Shown here: positions 1-9,611 of the stretch, piece after piece
Layout of the letters: each line of letters starts with the position of its first letter
Numbering within the stretch: the first letter of the stretch is position 1
Source: Tomitella cavernea
Lineage (GTDB): Bacteria > Actinomycetota > Actinomycetes > Mycobacteriales > Mycobacteriaceae
Assembly (NCBI RefSeq): GCF_016599145.1
Contig: NZ_JAENKO010000014.1
Location: forward strand, 1 to 37,004
DNA: 37,004 nucleotides
Reading direction: 5' to 3'
Notes under the pieces: generated by a model
What the model saw: only the letters and a program-made list of their open reading frames with translations
Databases searched by the model: none
Told to the model about the DNA's origin: nothing
Program-made: the position numbers and the translations under genes

Positions 1-139
1 CCCCCGGGCCCCGCCGGGGGGGGCCCCCGCCCCCCCCCGGGGCGGCGCGGGCGCCCCCCTCGGCAGAGGGGCGCGCCATCGACGCGTCTGGGTGTGGTCT
101 GCCGGCTCGGCAGTCCGTGCCCCGCAGGGGCCGCTGGGC
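1..139. other. G/C homopolymer-rich intergenic edge
   Basis: No gene is supported here. The first 59 bases contain no A or T at all and consist of runs of C and G, including a nine-C run. Bases 51-57 can pair with 68-74 (7 bp stem, 10 nt loop), which would fit a weak terminator for the minus-strand ctaF gene ending at 140. The homopolymer runs are also a place where sequencing or assembly errors are likely. Confidence 0.5.
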
Positions 140-553
140 TCAGTGACGCTCGGGGCCCACGTGGTACTCGAACACGAGCCCGGCCGCCGCCATGAGGATG
201 AGCACGATGGCGAAGATGAACAGCCACGGCAGCCACAGCGCGAAGCCGATGGCGAAGATACCGGCCGAGAACGCGACGAGGATCGGCCACCAGCTGTGCG
301 GGCTGAAGAAGCCCAGGTCGCCGGAACCGTCGCTGATCTCGGCGTCCTCGTAGTCCTCCGGGCGCGTGTCCAGGCGGCGCGCGACGAACCGGAAGTAGGT
401 GCCGATGATCATCGCCAGGCCCGCCGCCAGCACCATCGCCGTCAGGCCGGCCCATTCGAGTTCACCCTCGACGGCGGTGAAAATGCCGTACACGATCGCG
501 ATGATGATGAAGAACACCGTCACCAGTTCGAAGATTCTTGCTTCGACCTTCAT
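140..553 (-). CDS. ctaF: Cytochrome c oxidase subunit IV (actinobacterial type)
   Basis: 137-residue integral membrane protein of the aa3-type cytochrome c oxidase (complex IV) in the actinobacterial bcc-aa3 respiratory branch. Hydrophobic segments are visible at about residues 8-27, 34-54, 90-108 and 108-130, giving the four-helix pattern of this small accessory subunit. Between helices 2 and 3 lies a polar acidic loop with [15 protein letters not shown]. The length is normal for the family. The ATG start at 553 has a GAGGA-type ribosome site about 5 bases upstream on the minus strand. It sits 33 bases downstream of ctaC on the same strand, so the two are very likely one operon, the arrangement known in M. 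tuberculosis (Rv2200c-Rv2199c). It has no catalytic residues; its job is in assembly or stability of the oxidase. Confidence 0.93.
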   Translation of the reverse strand: MKVEARIFELVTVFFIIIAIVYGIFTAVEGELEWAGLTAMVLAAGLAMIIGTYFRFVARRLDTRPEDYEDAEISDGSGDLGFFSPHSWWPILVAFSAGIFAIGFALWLPWLFIFAIVLILMAAAGLVFEYHVGPERH

Positions 554-586
554 GTCAGTCCTCGTCCTAGATCCGCAGGTGGGCTG

Positions 587-1732
587 CTACTTGCCTTCGG
601 TCGCAGCCGCTGCTGCCTGATTGAACCGCTGCTCGAACGGGTGCGTGGTGATCGCCGTGGGCGTGCACACGTCCGTGCCGTTGTAGTCGCACATGTTGTC
701 CTCGGCGGCCGGATTCACGGCGGTGGAGTGCCGCTGCTGCAGGGCGGCCAGCGCGTCGGCATTCGACACCTGCTTGCCGCCGTTGCGCTGCGGGTCCCGG
801 ATCTCCATGTACTCGTTGAACAGCGGCTCCGGAATGGCCCGGACCTCGAAGTTCATCATCGAGTGGTAGGTGCCGCACATTTCCGCGCAACGTCCCACGA
901 AGGCGCCCGGGTGGTCGATCTTGTCGATCGTGAACACGTTGCGGGACTGGTTGGCCTCAGGGAAGGGCATCACGTCGCGCTTGAACAGGAACTCGGGAAC
1001 CCAGAACGAGTGGATGACGTCCCTGGACGCGAGAGTGAAGCGCACCGACTGGTCGACGGGCAGGACCAGCACCGGGATCTCGGTGGTGGAGCCGACGGTG
1101 GTGATCTGGTCGTCGTAGAGGTAGGACCAGTCCTCACGCATTCCGGTCTGGCCGCGGTCTTTGGCCTCCTGGACCTCGGGACTGACGTCGAAGTGGCGGT
1201 TCAGTTTGCGGTCCGGATCCTCCGCGCTCGGATCCGGCGGGTTGTCGTAGCCGGCCGTGTGCGCCTGGCGGTAACCGAACTGCCAGTTCCACTGCAACGC
1301 GGTGACGTCGACCGTGACATCCGGGTTCGGCGGGTTCTCGTTGACGTAGTTCTGCGTCTGCACGGTGAAGAAGAACAGCACGGCGATCGCCACGAACGGC
1401 GCCGCCGTGTAGGCGAGCTCGAGCGGAACGTTGTACTGCGTCTGGCGCGGGAAGTCCGGGGAGTTCTTCTTCTTGCGGTGGAACATGAGCGTCCAGAAGA
1501 CCAGGCCCCAGACGATCAGGCCCATGGTCATCGCCGCGACGATCGACCACGTCCACAGCTCGCGCATGCGCTGCGCCTCCGGCGTGACGCCGTCCGGCCA
1601 GCCCGCGCGAAGAATCGGGTTCTTGATATCCGTCAGGGAACACCCCGCGAGCGCCATCCCTGCAAGGCCCAAAGATGCCGCAAGCCCTATGCGCCGGACG
1701 AGCCGACGCCGACCACCGTGTGCCACGTTCAC
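587..1732 (-). CDS. ctaC: Cytochrome c oxidase subunit II, lipoprotein precursor
   Basis: 381-residue subunit II of the aa3 oxidase, which accepts electrons from cytochrome c into the dinuclear CuA centre on the outer face of the membrane. The N-terminus is basic, then hydrophobic, ending in the lipobox LAGC with Cys31 as the lipidation site. Two helices follow at about residues 61-82 and 105-125, then the soluble cupredoxin domain. CuA ligands are visible in CAEMCGTYHSMM (Cys282, Cys286, His290, Met in the tail), and the aromatic electron-entry stretch is ALQWNWQF. The C-terminal 60 residues after the CuA site are longer than in many bacteria, as in other actinobacteria. A GTG at 1726 is nearly as likely a start, since the AGGAAGG site lies 7 bases before it but only 1 base before 1732. 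ctaF follows downstream. Confidence 0.95.
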   Translation of the reverse strand: MNVAHGGRRRLVRRIGLAASLGLAGMALAGCSLTDIKNPILRAGWPDGVTPEAQRMRELWTWSIVAAMTMGLIVWGLVFWTLMFHRKKKNSPDFPRQTQYNVPLELAYTAAPFVAIAVLFFFTVQTQNYVNENPPNPDVTVDVTALQWNWQFGYRQAHTAGYDNPPDPSAEDPDRKLNRHFDVSPEVQEAKDRGQTGMREDWSYLYDDQITTVGSTTEIPVLVLPVDQSVRFTLASRDVIHSFWVPEFLFKRDVMPFPEANQSRNVFTIDKIDHPGAFVGRCAEMCGTYHSMMNFEVRAIPEPLFNEYMEIRDPQRNGGKQVSNADALAALQQRHSTAVNPAAEDNMCDYNGTDVCTPTAITTHPFEQRFNQAAAAATEGK

Positions 1733-2052
1733 GCCTTCCTGCCTTGCTTTTGCCGAGTGTTGCTGCCCATCGGAATACTACGCAGCGTAGACCACGGGGC
1801 CGGGAGAACCCGAACTCGGCCCTGCGACCAGCGGGACGCACACTGCGCCGCGGCCCGACGAAGCCGCAACCGCAGGCGACCCCGTCCGTCGACGCCACTG
1901 TCGCCGGACGGGGTCGCACCCGACGTCTCCGATCATTGTGCGGCATACTCTGCTTGCGAAAGCGCCGAATCGGCTTCTCCGCGCGGTCCGACGCCCCCCC
2001 GGGGTGCGGGCATCGGGGATCCCGTCAATGATCTGCGAGGTGTGCAGCCCCT
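1733..2052. other. Divergent ctaC/asnB intergenic region with strong hairpin
   Basis: This 320-base gap separates two divergently transcribed genes, so it must hold both promoters. I could not assign either -10/-35 pair with confidence. The clear structure is an inverted repeat: 1876-1888 pairs perfectly with 1905-1917 (13 bp), and after one mismatch 1890-1893 pairs with 1900-1903, leaving a 6-base loop. No gene ends nearby, so it is not an obvious terminator for a present gene. It could be a regulatory element in an asnB leader or a relic of a lost gene. Confidence 0.55.
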
Positions 2053-4011
2053 GTGTGTGGCCTTCTCGGACTCGTCAGCGCCGACGCGGCAGTGCCGCCG
2101 GCGGCCATCGACAGGGTGCGCGCCGCCCTGACCTGCCAGCGGCACCGCGGCCCCGACGAGTCGGGCGTGTGGACCGAACCTGCGGCGGCCGGCGGCGGAA
2201 CTCCGCACGGCCGAGTGGTGTTCGGCTTCAACCGCTTGTCGATCATCGACATCGGCCACTCGCATCAGCCGCTCACCTGGGGCCCTGAGGACGACCCGGA
2301 CCGCTACACGCTCACGTTCAACGGTGAGATCTACAACTATCTGGAACTGCGCGCGAAGCTCGAGAAGGACCACGGCGCGGTCTTCCGCACCGAGGGCGAT
2401 ACCGAGTCGATCGTCGCGGCCTTCCATTACTGGGGGCCGGCCGCGGTCGAGCAGTTGCGCGGCATGTTCGCGTTCGCGATCTGGGACAGCCGGGAGCAGA
2501 CGATGTTCCTCGCCCGCGACCCGTTCGGCATCAAGCCGCTGTTCTACGCCACCGGGCCGCATGGCACCGCGTTCTCCAGTGAGAAGAAGAGCCTCATCGC
2601 CCTCGCGGACGTCCTGGGCATCGGCCTCGAACTGGACCCGCGTGCCACGGAGCACTACATGGTGCTGCAGTACGTCCCCGAGCCGGAGACGCTGCACGCG
2701 CGAATCCGCCGGCTCGAATCGGGCACGTACGCGACGGTGCGGCCGGGCGGCGACGTGGAGCCGCACCGCTATTTCGCGCCACGGTTCCCTGTGCGGCCGG
2801 TCCCGGCGGGCGCGGAGGAGGCCCGCTACCGCGAGATCGCCGATGCCCTCGAGGACTCGGTGGCCAAGCACATGCGGGCCGACGTGACCGTCGGCTCGTT
2901 CCTGTCGGGCGGCATCGACTCGACGGCCATCGCCGCGCTGGCCATGCGCCACAACCCGGACCTGGTCACCTTCACCACCGGGTTCGAACGCGAGGGGTAT
3001 TCGGAGGTGGACGTCGCCGCCGAGTCGGCGGCTGCGATCGGCGCCCGGCACGTGGTCAAGGTGGTGAGCCCCGCGGAGTTCGCCGCATCGATCCCCGCGA
3101 TCATCTGGTACCTCGACGATCCGGTCGCCGATCCCGCGCTGGTGCCGCTCTACTTCGTCGCACGGGAGGCCCGCAAGCACGTCAAGGTGGTGCTCTCCGG
3201 GGAGGGTGCGGACGAGCTGTTCGGGGGCTACACGATCTACCGCGAGCCGCTGTCACTCAAGCCGTTCGAGCGCCTGCCCCGTCCCCTGCGGCGCGGCGCG
3301 GGCCGACTCTCCGAGCGCATCCCGGACGGGGTCCGCGGCAAAAGCCTGCTGCACCGCGGGTCGATGACGCTGGAGGACCGCTACTACGGCAATGCGCGCA
3401 GCTTCAGCGACGCCCAGCTGCGGTCGGTGCTGCGCGGCTTCCGGCAGGAGTGGACGCACCAGGATGTCACCGCGCCGGTCTACGACGTTTCCCGCGGGTG
3501 GGACCCGGTGGCCCGCATGCAGCACCTGGACCTGTTCACGTGGCTGCGCGGGGACATCCTCGTCAAGGCCGACAAGATCACCATGGCCAACTCGCTGGAG
3601 CTGCGCGTGCCGTTCCTCGACCGCGCGGTGTTCGAGGTGGCGCAATCCCTGCCACTGGACCAGAAGATCACCCGGCAGACCACGAAGTACGCATTGCGCC
3701 GCGCGCTCGAGGGCATTGTGCCGCCGCACGTGCTGCACCGCGCCAAGCTCGGCTTCCCCGTTCCGCTGCGGCACTGGCTCGCGGGCACGGAGCTCTACGA
3801 CTGGGCGCATGCCGTGATCGCGGAGTCCGGAACCGACCACATCTTCGACAAGGCCGCCGCCGCCCGGATGCTCGCCGACCACCGTGCGGGCGTGGCCGAC
3901 AACAGCAGACGGCTGTGGACGATCCTCGCCTTCATGATCTGGCATGGGATCTTCGTCGAGGAGCGCATCCACCCGGAGATCGACGAACCCGCTTACCCCG
4001 TCGAGGTCTGA
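2053..4011 (+). CDS. asnB: Asparagine synthetase (glutamine-hydrolysing)
   Basis: 652-residue class II amidotransferase that makes asparagine from aspartate, glutamine and ATP in the cytoplasm. The N-terminal Ntn glutaminase domain begins MCGLLG, so Cys2 becomes the N-terminal nucleophile after Met removal; this fixes the GTG start at 2053. Conserved glutaminase stretches include FNGEIYNY and the DTES segment. The ATP-pyrophosphatase domain has the PP-loop SGGIDS at residues 285-290 and the VVLSGEGADELFGGY motif. The C-terminal part (LRVPFLDRAV and TKYALRRA) is typical of AsnB. A GCGAGG ribosome-site candidate lies about 11 bases before the start. The gene is transcribed away from ctaC and converges with the kinase at 4110; a 12 bp hairpin lies between them. 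M. tuberculosis asnB (Rv2201) sits in the same position. Confidence 0.96.
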   Translation: MCGLLGLVSADAAVPPAAIDRVRAALTCQRHRGPDESGVWTEPAAAGGGTPHGRVVFGFNRLSIIDIGHSHQPLTWGPEDDPDRYTLTFNGEIYNYLELRAKLEKDHGAVFRTEGDTESIVAAFHYWGPAAVEQLRGMFAFAIWDSREQTMFLARDPFGIKPLFYATGPHGTAFSSEKKSLIALADVLGIGLELDPRATEHYMVLQYVPEPETLHARIRRLESGTYATVRPGGDVEPHRYFAPRFPVRPVPAGAEEARYREIADALEDSVAKHMRADVTVGSFLSGGIDSTAIAALAMRHNPDLVTFTTGFEREGYSEVDVAAESAAAIGARHVVKVVSPAEFAASIPAIIWYLDDPVADPALVPLYFVAREARKHVKVVLSGEGADELFGGYTIYREPLSLKPFERLPRPLRRGAGRLSERIPDGVRGKSLLHRGSMTLEDRYYGNARSFSDAQLRSVLRGFRQEWTHQDVTAPVYDVSRGWDPVARMQHLDLFTWLRGDILVKADKITMANSLELRVPFLDRAVFEVAQSLPLDQKITRQTTKYALRRALEGIVPPHVLHRAKLGFPVPLRHWLAGTELYDWAHAVIAESGTDHIFDKAAAARMLADHRAGVADNSRRLWTILAFMIWHGIFVEERIHPEIDEPAYPVEV

Positions 4012-4058
4012 CGCCCACCCCCGGGCCCTCCTCCCGCCGGCGGCCCGGCTTTCGGCGG

Positions 4059-4099
4059 ACGCCGGTGCGGGCAGGCGTGACGTGTATCCGCACCGGCGT
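4059..4099. terminator. Hairpin between convergent asnB and adoK-like kinase
   Basis: A perfect 12 bp inverted repeat (4059-4070 with 4088-4099) with a 17-base loop lies 47 bases past the asnB stop and just past the end of the minus-strand kinase. It can serve both convergent transcripts. There is no U tract on either side, so this is inferred from position and stem strength. Confidence 0.55.
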
Positions 4100-4109
4100 G
4101 CCGCCGGGA

Positions 4110-5195
<1,086 letters not shown>

Positions 5196-5241
5196 TCACC
5201 GTACTCGGCCGGGCCGGCGCAGCGCCGCCGCCCGGAAACGC

Positions 5242-5280
5242 GTGCGGGGCCGGCACCTGTCCCAGGTGCCGGCCCCGCAC
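5242..5280 (-). terminator. Strong terminator hairpin after the Fe-S carrier gene
   Basis: A perfect 18 bp stem (5242-5259 with 5263-5280) with a 3-base loop begins 15 bases beyond the stop of the minus-strand gene ending at 5295. On the minus strand the stem is followed by GCGTTTCC, a weak T run. It separates this gene from the kinase downstream. Confidence 0.8.
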
Positions 5281-5294
5281 GGGGTGCCGCTGCG

Positions 5295-5645
5295 TCAGTT
5301 GAACGAGTCGCCGCAGGCGCACGAGCCGCCCGCGTTGGGGTTCTCGATGGTGAACCCCTGCTTCTCGATGGTGTCCGCGTAGTCGATCGATGCGCCCTCG
5401 AGATACGGGCTGCTCATCCTGTCCACGACCAGCTTGACGCCGCCGAACTCCGCGGCGTGGTCTCCGTCGAGGGCACGGTCGTCGAAGAACAGCTGGTAGC
5501 GCAGTCCCGCGCACCCGCCGGGCTGGACGGCGATGCGCAGAGCGAGGTCGTCACGGCCCTCCTGGTCGAGCAGGGCCTTGGCTTTGGCTGCGGCCTCATC
5601 GCTCAACGTCACGCCGTGGGTGGCGGTGGTGCTCTCGACAGTCAT
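5295..5645 (-). CDS. erpA: A-type iron-sulfur carrier/insertion protein (HesB/IscA/ErpA family)
   Basis: 116-residue A-type carrier that binds a Fe-S cluster (or iron) and hands it to apo-enzymes. The three conserved cysteines are present: Cys45 in PGGCAGLRY, then Cys109 and Cys111 in the C-terminal CACGDSF motif. The length is normal. The ATG start at 5645 has GAGGAG 6 bases upstream, a good ribosome site. A TATAGG -10-like sequence lies near 5680-5675, with no clear -35. It lies downstream of the glycerate kinase gene (97-base gap) and ends at an 18 bp terminator. Likely clients in this window include the radical-SAM/Fe-S enzyme LipA, but that is inference. Paralog naming (ErpA versus IscA or SufA) is uncertain; the position matches Rv2204c. 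Confidence 0.93.
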   Translation of the reverse strand: MTVESTTATHGVTLSDEAAAKAKALLDQEGRDDLALRIAVQPGGCAGLRYQLFFDDRALDGDHAAEFGGVKLVVDRMSSPYLEGASIDYADTIEKQGFTIENPNAGGSCACGDSFN

Positions 5646-5742
5646 GAAATCTCCTCAGCTTGTTGCGACGCACGCCTATAGGGTCAACGGTACCGCCCGC
5701 CGCAACATTCCCGCGGCCTGCGGGTCCGGGAATATCCGGGGA

Positions 5743-6849
5743 TCATGCCGCCCCGGCCATGGCCTGCGCGGCCCGCCGCGCCGCCTCGGACACGAACGCC
5801 GCGGGATGCGCCATCGCCGCGTCGACCGACCCCGCGACCTCGGCCGCCGCCCACGCCTCGTCGACGCCCATGCGACGACGGTCCGGCTCCGCCAGCGCGA
5901 TCCGCCCGGCGACGACGATCACCCGTGCGCCGTGCCGGGCACCCTCCTCGGCGAGGTGACCCACGACCTTGCCGCGTGCGGACCCGGCGTCGAGGCACCC
6001 CTCGCCGGTGAGCACCACATCGGCATCGCCCACCGCCGCGCTCCTGCCGGTGACCTCGCCGACGATCGCGGCCCCCTGCCGTACCCGCGCGCCCAGGGCC
6101 ATCAGCAGCCCGCCCAGTCCTCCCGCCGCGCCCGCGCCCATGCCGTCACGCACGTCCACACCGGTGTCGGCGAGCAGCACGGCGCCCCACTCCCGCAGGC
6201 GCGCCTCGAGCCGGCGAACCGTCTCCGCGTCGTCGGCGCCCTTCTGCGGCCCGAACACCGCGGCCGCACCCCCGGCGCCGAGCAACGGGCTGCGCACGTC
6301 GACGGCCGCAGTCAGCTCCACCCCGCAAAGCGCCCCGCGCATCCGGCCCACGCCGCCGAACGCCTCCGCAGCGCCCGCCCCGCCGTCGGTGCAGGCGCTG
6401 CCGCCGAGGCCGACGACGACGCTTTCCGCGCCCTCGGCCACCGCCCGTGCGATGAGCTCGCCGACCCCGAAGCTGGTCGCCTCCAGCGCCGTCTCCCGGT
6501 CCGGCGGCCGGCCCAACAGCTGCAGACCGCACGCCTGGGCCGACTCGATGAAGGCGGTGTCGCCCGCGCGGAGCCACTGCGCGGGGGCCGGGGCGCCCAA
6601 CGGTCCTGTCACGTCCGCCCACCGCGATTCCACGTGCGCCGGACCGATGCCGCGCCGCAGCACGTCGATGAACCCGGGGCCGCCGTCCGACTGCGGCGCG
6701 AGGGTCAAGGCGTCGCGGGCCCGGACACGGGCCCAGCCCTCCGCCATCGCGGACGCCGCCGCGGCGGCGGTGAGCGTCCCGCCGAACCCGTCCGGCGCTA
6801 CCAGCACGCGGAGCGGTCGCGTGCCGGGCACGTGGCGCATCGCCTCCAT
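5743..6849 (-). CDS. Glycerate kinase (type I/II GarK family)
   Basis: 368-residue glycerate kinase that phosphorylates D-glycerate with ATP in the cytoplasm (Pfam glycerate kinase family). The family start motif appears as VLVAPDGFGGTLTA at residues 13-26 from the chosen ATG, and the conserved glycine-rich stretches VVGLGGSACTDGGAGA and VVLTGEGCLD are present. The open frame extends upstream to 7125, but that part is low-complexity Arg/Pro and overlaps the divergent gene. The ATG at 6849 is preceded by TATCGT with exactly 6 bases between, fitting a leaderless transcript and settling the start. The lysine of the usual SFKGS motif is replaced (GFGGT). The position matches Rv2205c. Whether the product is 2- or 3-phosphoglycerate is not decided by sequence. 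Confidence 0.9.
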   Translation of the reverse strand: MEAMRHVPGTRPLRVLVAPDGFGGTLTAAAAASAMAEGWARVRARDALTLAPQSDGGPGFIDVLRRGIGPAHVESRWADVTGPLGAPAPAQWLRAGDTAFIESAQACGLQLLGRPPDRETALEATSFGVGELIARAVAEGAESVVVGLGGSACTDGGAGAAEAFGGVGRMRGALCGVELTAAVDVRSPLLGAGGAAAVFGPQKGADDAETVRRLEARLREWGAVLLADTGVDVRDGMGAGAAGGLGGLLMALGARVRQGAAIVGEVTGRSAAVGDADVVLTGEGCLDAGSARGKVVGHLAEEGARHGARVIVVAGRIALAEPDRRRMGVDEAWAAAEVAGSVDAAMAHPAAFVSEAARRAAQAMAGAA

Positions 6850-6861
6850 CCGTCCACGATA
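6850..6861 (-). promoter_or_regulatory. Putative leaderless promoter of the glycerate kinase gene
   Basis: TATCGT at 6861-6856 (minus strand) is followed by 6 bases and the ATG at 6849. No Shine-Dalgarno site at useful spacing serves that ATG, and no -35 is convincing. Transcription would begin at or next to the start codon. Confidence 0.5.
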
Positions 6862-6914
6862 GGCCGGAGCGCGTCGAGCATCGACCAGGGTCAGGGCCGG
6901 CGACGCCGTCCCTA

Positions 6915-6926
6915 TAACCTGGTGGG
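6915..6926 (+). promoter_or_regulatory. Putative leaderless promoter of the DUF3043 gene
   Basis: TAACCT at 6915-6920 (overlapping TATAAC at 6913-6918) is followed by 6 bases and the GTG at 6927. With the opposite-strand element at 6856-6861 it forms a compact back-to-back promoter pair in a 77-base gap. Confidence 0.5.
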
Positions 6927-7655
6927 GTGAAGTTTCTGCGCCGCGAGGCATCGGATGCACAGCCGACGCCCGACGATCCCGCCTCGGACACCGCCCCCTC
7001 CCCGAACGACGCCACCACGGACTCGAGTGGCGGCCCGGACTACGGCCCCGGGCCGGACGGAAGGGCCGCCGGAAGCGGAAGGGCCACCGAGGCGAAGGGC
7101 CGCCCCACCCCCAAACGCAACGCATCCGAGAAGCGCCGCGGCCCCGTCGGGCCCGCCCCGATGACGGCGAAGGAGGCGCGCGCCCGCCGTCGCATCCACC
7201 GCGACGGGACCAAGAAGTCCCGCGAGGAGCGCAAGTCCGAGTCGGCGGAGCGGCGCGCGGCGATGGCCGACCGTCGCGAACGCATGATGGCGGGCGAGGA
7301 GAAGTTCCTGCCCGCCCGGGACCGGGGGCCGGAGCGGCGCTACGTCCGCAACATCGTCGACTCGCGTCGCCACCTGGTGGGCCTGTTCATGCCGCTGGCC
7401 ATCGTCATGATCATGTCGCTGTTCCTGGCGCCGAACATCCAGGCCGTGGTCAGCTTGTTCATGCTCATCATGGTCGTGCTGATGATGATCGAGGGCTTCT
7501 TCCTGAGTCGGCGCACCTTCGCACGCGTCGCCGAGCGGTATCCGGATGTGGTCGACAGCCGCTTCTCCCTGGGCTGGTACGCGTTCGTGCGCGCGTCGCA
7601 ACTACGGCGCATGCGCACCCCGCGGCCGGAGGTCTCCGTCGGCGATGAGGTCTGA
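6927..7655 (+). CDS. DUF3043 family membrane protein
   Basis: 242-residue protein of unknown function, conserved in actinobacteria (DUF3043; position of Rv2206). The first ~140 residues are soluble, charged and probably disordered: acidic/proline-rich to about residue 60, then very basic ([26 protein letters not shown]). Two hydrophobic helices follow at about residues 149-167 ([18 protein letters not shown]) and 172-190 ([19 protein letters not shown]). A short conserved C-terminal part contains [21 protein letters not shown]. The GTG start at 6927 is supported by the leaderless-type -10 just upstream. cobT overlaps its end, so it is the first gene of a DUF3043-cobT-cobS transcript. A role in cobalamin metabolism would be guilt by association only. 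Confidence 0.88.
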   Translation: MKFLRREASDAQPTPDDPASDTAPSPNDATTDSSGGPDYGPGPDGRAAGSGRATEAKGRPTPKRNASEKRRGPVGPAPMTAKEARARRRIHRDGTKKSREERKSESAERRAAMADRRERMMAGEEKFLPARDRGPERRYVRNIVDSRRHLVGLFMPLAIVMIMSLFLAPNIQAVVSLFMLIMVVLMMIEGFFLSRRTFARVAERYPDVVDSRFSLGWYAFVRASQLRRMRTPRPEVSVGDEV

Positions 7656-8796
7656 GGTGAGCGCAGCTGCAGCGGAGCTCGGTGCGACCTTCCCCACCGT
7701 CACCGCGCCCGACGCGAAGGTGCTGGGCGACGCGCAGGCCCGCCAGCGTGAGCTCACCAAACCGCCCGGCTCGCTCGGGCGGCTGGAGGACGTCGCCTGC
7801 TGGGTGGCCGCGTGCCAGGGCCTGTGCCCTCCGCGCAGGCTCGAGCGGGTGCGGGTCGTCGTCTTCGCCGGCGACCACGGGATCGCGCGCACCGGCGTCT
7901 CGGCGTTCCCACCCGACGTGACCGCGCAGATGGTGCAGAACTTCCGCCGGGGCGGCGCCGCCGTCAATGCGATCGCGGACAGCGTCGGCGCTGGTGTCCG
8001 GGTGGTCGACATGGCGGTCGACGGAGACCTTCCCGGAGCGGATTCCAGAGCTTCGGAGGCGGGGGCCCCGGAGGCGGGGGCCGCAATCCCCGCAAACGCC
8101 GATGCCGATCCGGTGCGGGCGTACAAGGTGCGCTCCTCGTCGGGAAGCATCGACCGCGAGGACGCGCTGACCGCGGCGGAGACGATCGCGGCCATCGGCG
8201 CCGGCCGCGCCATCGCGGACGAAGAGGTGGACGCCGGGGCCGACCTGCTCGTCGCCGGCGACATGGGCATCGGCAACACCACGCCCGCCACGGCGATCGT
8301 CGCCACCCTCACCGGCCTGGAACCGGTGGTGGCGGTGGGACGCGGCACCGGCATCGACGACGCCGCGTGGATGCGCAAGACCGCGGCGATCCGCGACGCG
8401 ATGTTCCGCGCCCGGCACTTCGTCGGCGACCCGGTCGCGCTACTACGGACGATCGGCGGCGCGGACCTCGCGGCGATGGCCGGATTCCTCGCCCAGGCGG
8501 CGGTGCGCCGCACACCCGTGATCCTCGACGGACTCATCGCCACCGCAGCGGCGCTGGTGGCCGCACAGCTCGCCCCAGGCTGCGCGGACTGGTGGCTCGC
8601 GGGCCATCGTTCCGCGGAACCGGCGCACGACGCGGCGCTCGAACGGCTGCACAAGCAGCCTCTCCTCGACTTCGGCATGCGGCTGGGCGAGGGCACCGGG
8701 GCGCTCACTGCCGTCCCCGTGGTGCGCGCCGCGGTCGCCACGCTGTCGAACATGTCCACCTTCGCCGACGCCGGCGTCTCCGGTGCTGCGGGCTGA
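7645..8796 (+). CDS. cobT: Nicotinate-nucleotide--dimethylbenzimidazole phosphoribosyltransferase
   Basis: 383-residue CobT, which makes alpha-ribazole 5'-phosphate from nicotinate mononucleotide and dimethylbenzimidazole for the lower loop of cobalamin. Recognisable stretches are [12 protein letters not shown] near the N-terminus, [46 protein letters not shown] and the C-terminal MRLGEGTGA, which carries the catalytic Glu region. Between VVDMAVDGD and AYKVR there is a low-complexity Ala/Glu/Pro insert (about residues 130-151) that I do not recall in shorter homologues. The ATG at 7645 overlaps the DUF3043 stop by 11 bases. An in-frame GTG at 7657 has GAGG 6 bases upstream and is an equally good start. 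cobS overlaps the end. Confidence 0.95.
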   Translation: MRSEVSAAAAELGATFPTVTAPDAKVLGDAQARQRELTKPPGSLGRLEDVACWVAACQGLCPPRRLERVRVVVFAGDHGIARTGVSAFPPDVTAQMVQNFRRGGAAVNAIADSVGAGVRVVDMAVDGDLPGADSRASEAGAPEAGAAIPANADADPVRAYKVRSSSGSIDREDALTAAETIAAIGAGRAIADEEVDAGADLLVAGDMGIGNTTPATAIVATLTGLEPVVAVGRGTGIDDAAWMRKTAAIRDAMFRARHFVGDPVALLRTIGGADLAAMAGFLAQAAVRRTPVILDGLIATAAALVAAQLAPGCADWWLAGHRSAEPAHDAALERLHKQPLLDFGMRLGEGTGALTAVPVVRAAVATLSNMSTFADAGVSGAAG

Positions 8797-9580
8797 CGGG
8801 GAAGACGGCCGCCCGCACGGGCTGCGCACCGTCCTCGACGGCCCCGCCCTGGCGCTGTCCTGGCTGACGGTGCTGCCCGTCCCCGTTCCCCGCGGCGGGA
8901 TCGACCGGACGCGAGCCCGCCGCGCCATCGTCTCCGCTCCGGCCGTGGGGGTGCTGCTGGGCGCGGCCGCCGCCGGAGTGCTCTGGTGCGCACTCGCCGC
9001 GGGAATGGCCCCCGTGCTCGCGGGACTGGTGACCGTCGGACTACTCGCGCTGGCCACCCGGGGCATGCACGTGGACGGGCTGGCCGACACCGTCGACGGG
9101 CTCGGATGCTACGGGCCGCCCGAGCGTGCGCTCGAGGTGATGCGTTCCGGCGGGGCGGGGCCGTTCGCCGTGGCCGCGCTGGTCGTGCTCCTCGGCTGCC
9201 AGGCCCTGGCGTTGGGGGCGCTGGCGGACGCCTCGCAGTGGGTCGCCATCGCGGTCGCCGTCGCCTTGGGACGCGTGGCCGTCGTCGTCGCATGCCGCCG
9301 CGGCATCCCACCGGCCGCGCCCGGCGGATTCGGCGGTCTCGTCGCCGGCACGCAACGAGCCGGCGTGCTCGCCGCCTGGTCCGTCGCCGCCGCCGCGGCG
9401 GCGGTGGTCGCGGTGCCGCAACGGATGTGGCAGGGGCCGGTCGTCGTCCTCGTCGTCCTGGCCGCGGCCATCGCCTTCACTGCGCACTGCGCCCGGCGCT
9501 TCGGCGGCATCACCGGCGATGTCCTGGGCGCCGTCATCGAGGGCTCCGTGGCGATCGCCACGGTGGCGTTGACGCTCTGA
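8783..9580 (+). CDS. cobS: Adenosylcobinamide-GDP ribazoletransferase (cobalamin synthase)
   Basis: 265-residue membrane enzyme that joins adenosylcobinamide-GDP to alpha-ribazole (or its phosphate), the last assembly step of cobalamin and the step after CobT. The signature [15 protein letters not shown] lies at about residues 93-107, with the Asp cluster expected to bind Mg2+. About six to seven hydrophobic helices are visible, for example at residues 49-70, 74-91, 125-146, 152-170, 190-208 and 213-232. The GTG start at 8783 lies inside cobT (14-base overlap), implying translational coupling. It converges with ilvE 31 bases downstream with no clear terminator between. CobT and CobS alone complete or salvage the nucleotide loop; the corrin ring pathway is not in this window. 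Confidence 0.95.
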   Translation: MLRADGEDGRPHGLRTVLDGPALALSWLTVLPVPVPRGGIDRTRARRAIVSAPAVGVLLGAAAAGVLWCALAAGMAPVLAGLVTVGLLALATRGMHVDGLADTVDGLGCYGPPERALEVMRSGGAGPFAVAALVVLLGCQALALGALADASQWVAIAVAVALGRVAVVVACRRGIPPAAPGGFGGLVAGTQRAGVLAAWSVAAAAAAVVAVPQRMWQGPVVVLVVLAAAIAFTAHCARRFGGITGDVLGAVIEGSVAIATVALTL

Positions 9581-9611
9581 TCCGCGCCCGCTGCACGTCG
9601 GCCATGGGATG

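Noticed and set aside
92-2131. 679-codon plus-strand open frame over ctaF, ctaC and the intergenic region
   Set aside because: Arg/His/Gly/Val-rich composition with no recognisable domain, lying antisense to two certain oxidase genes. It is a typical shadow frame in very GC-rich DNA.
5682-5687. TTGACC on the minus strand upstream of the Fe-S carrier gene as a -35
   Set aside because: It directly abuts the TATAGG -10-like sequence, so the spacer is far too short.
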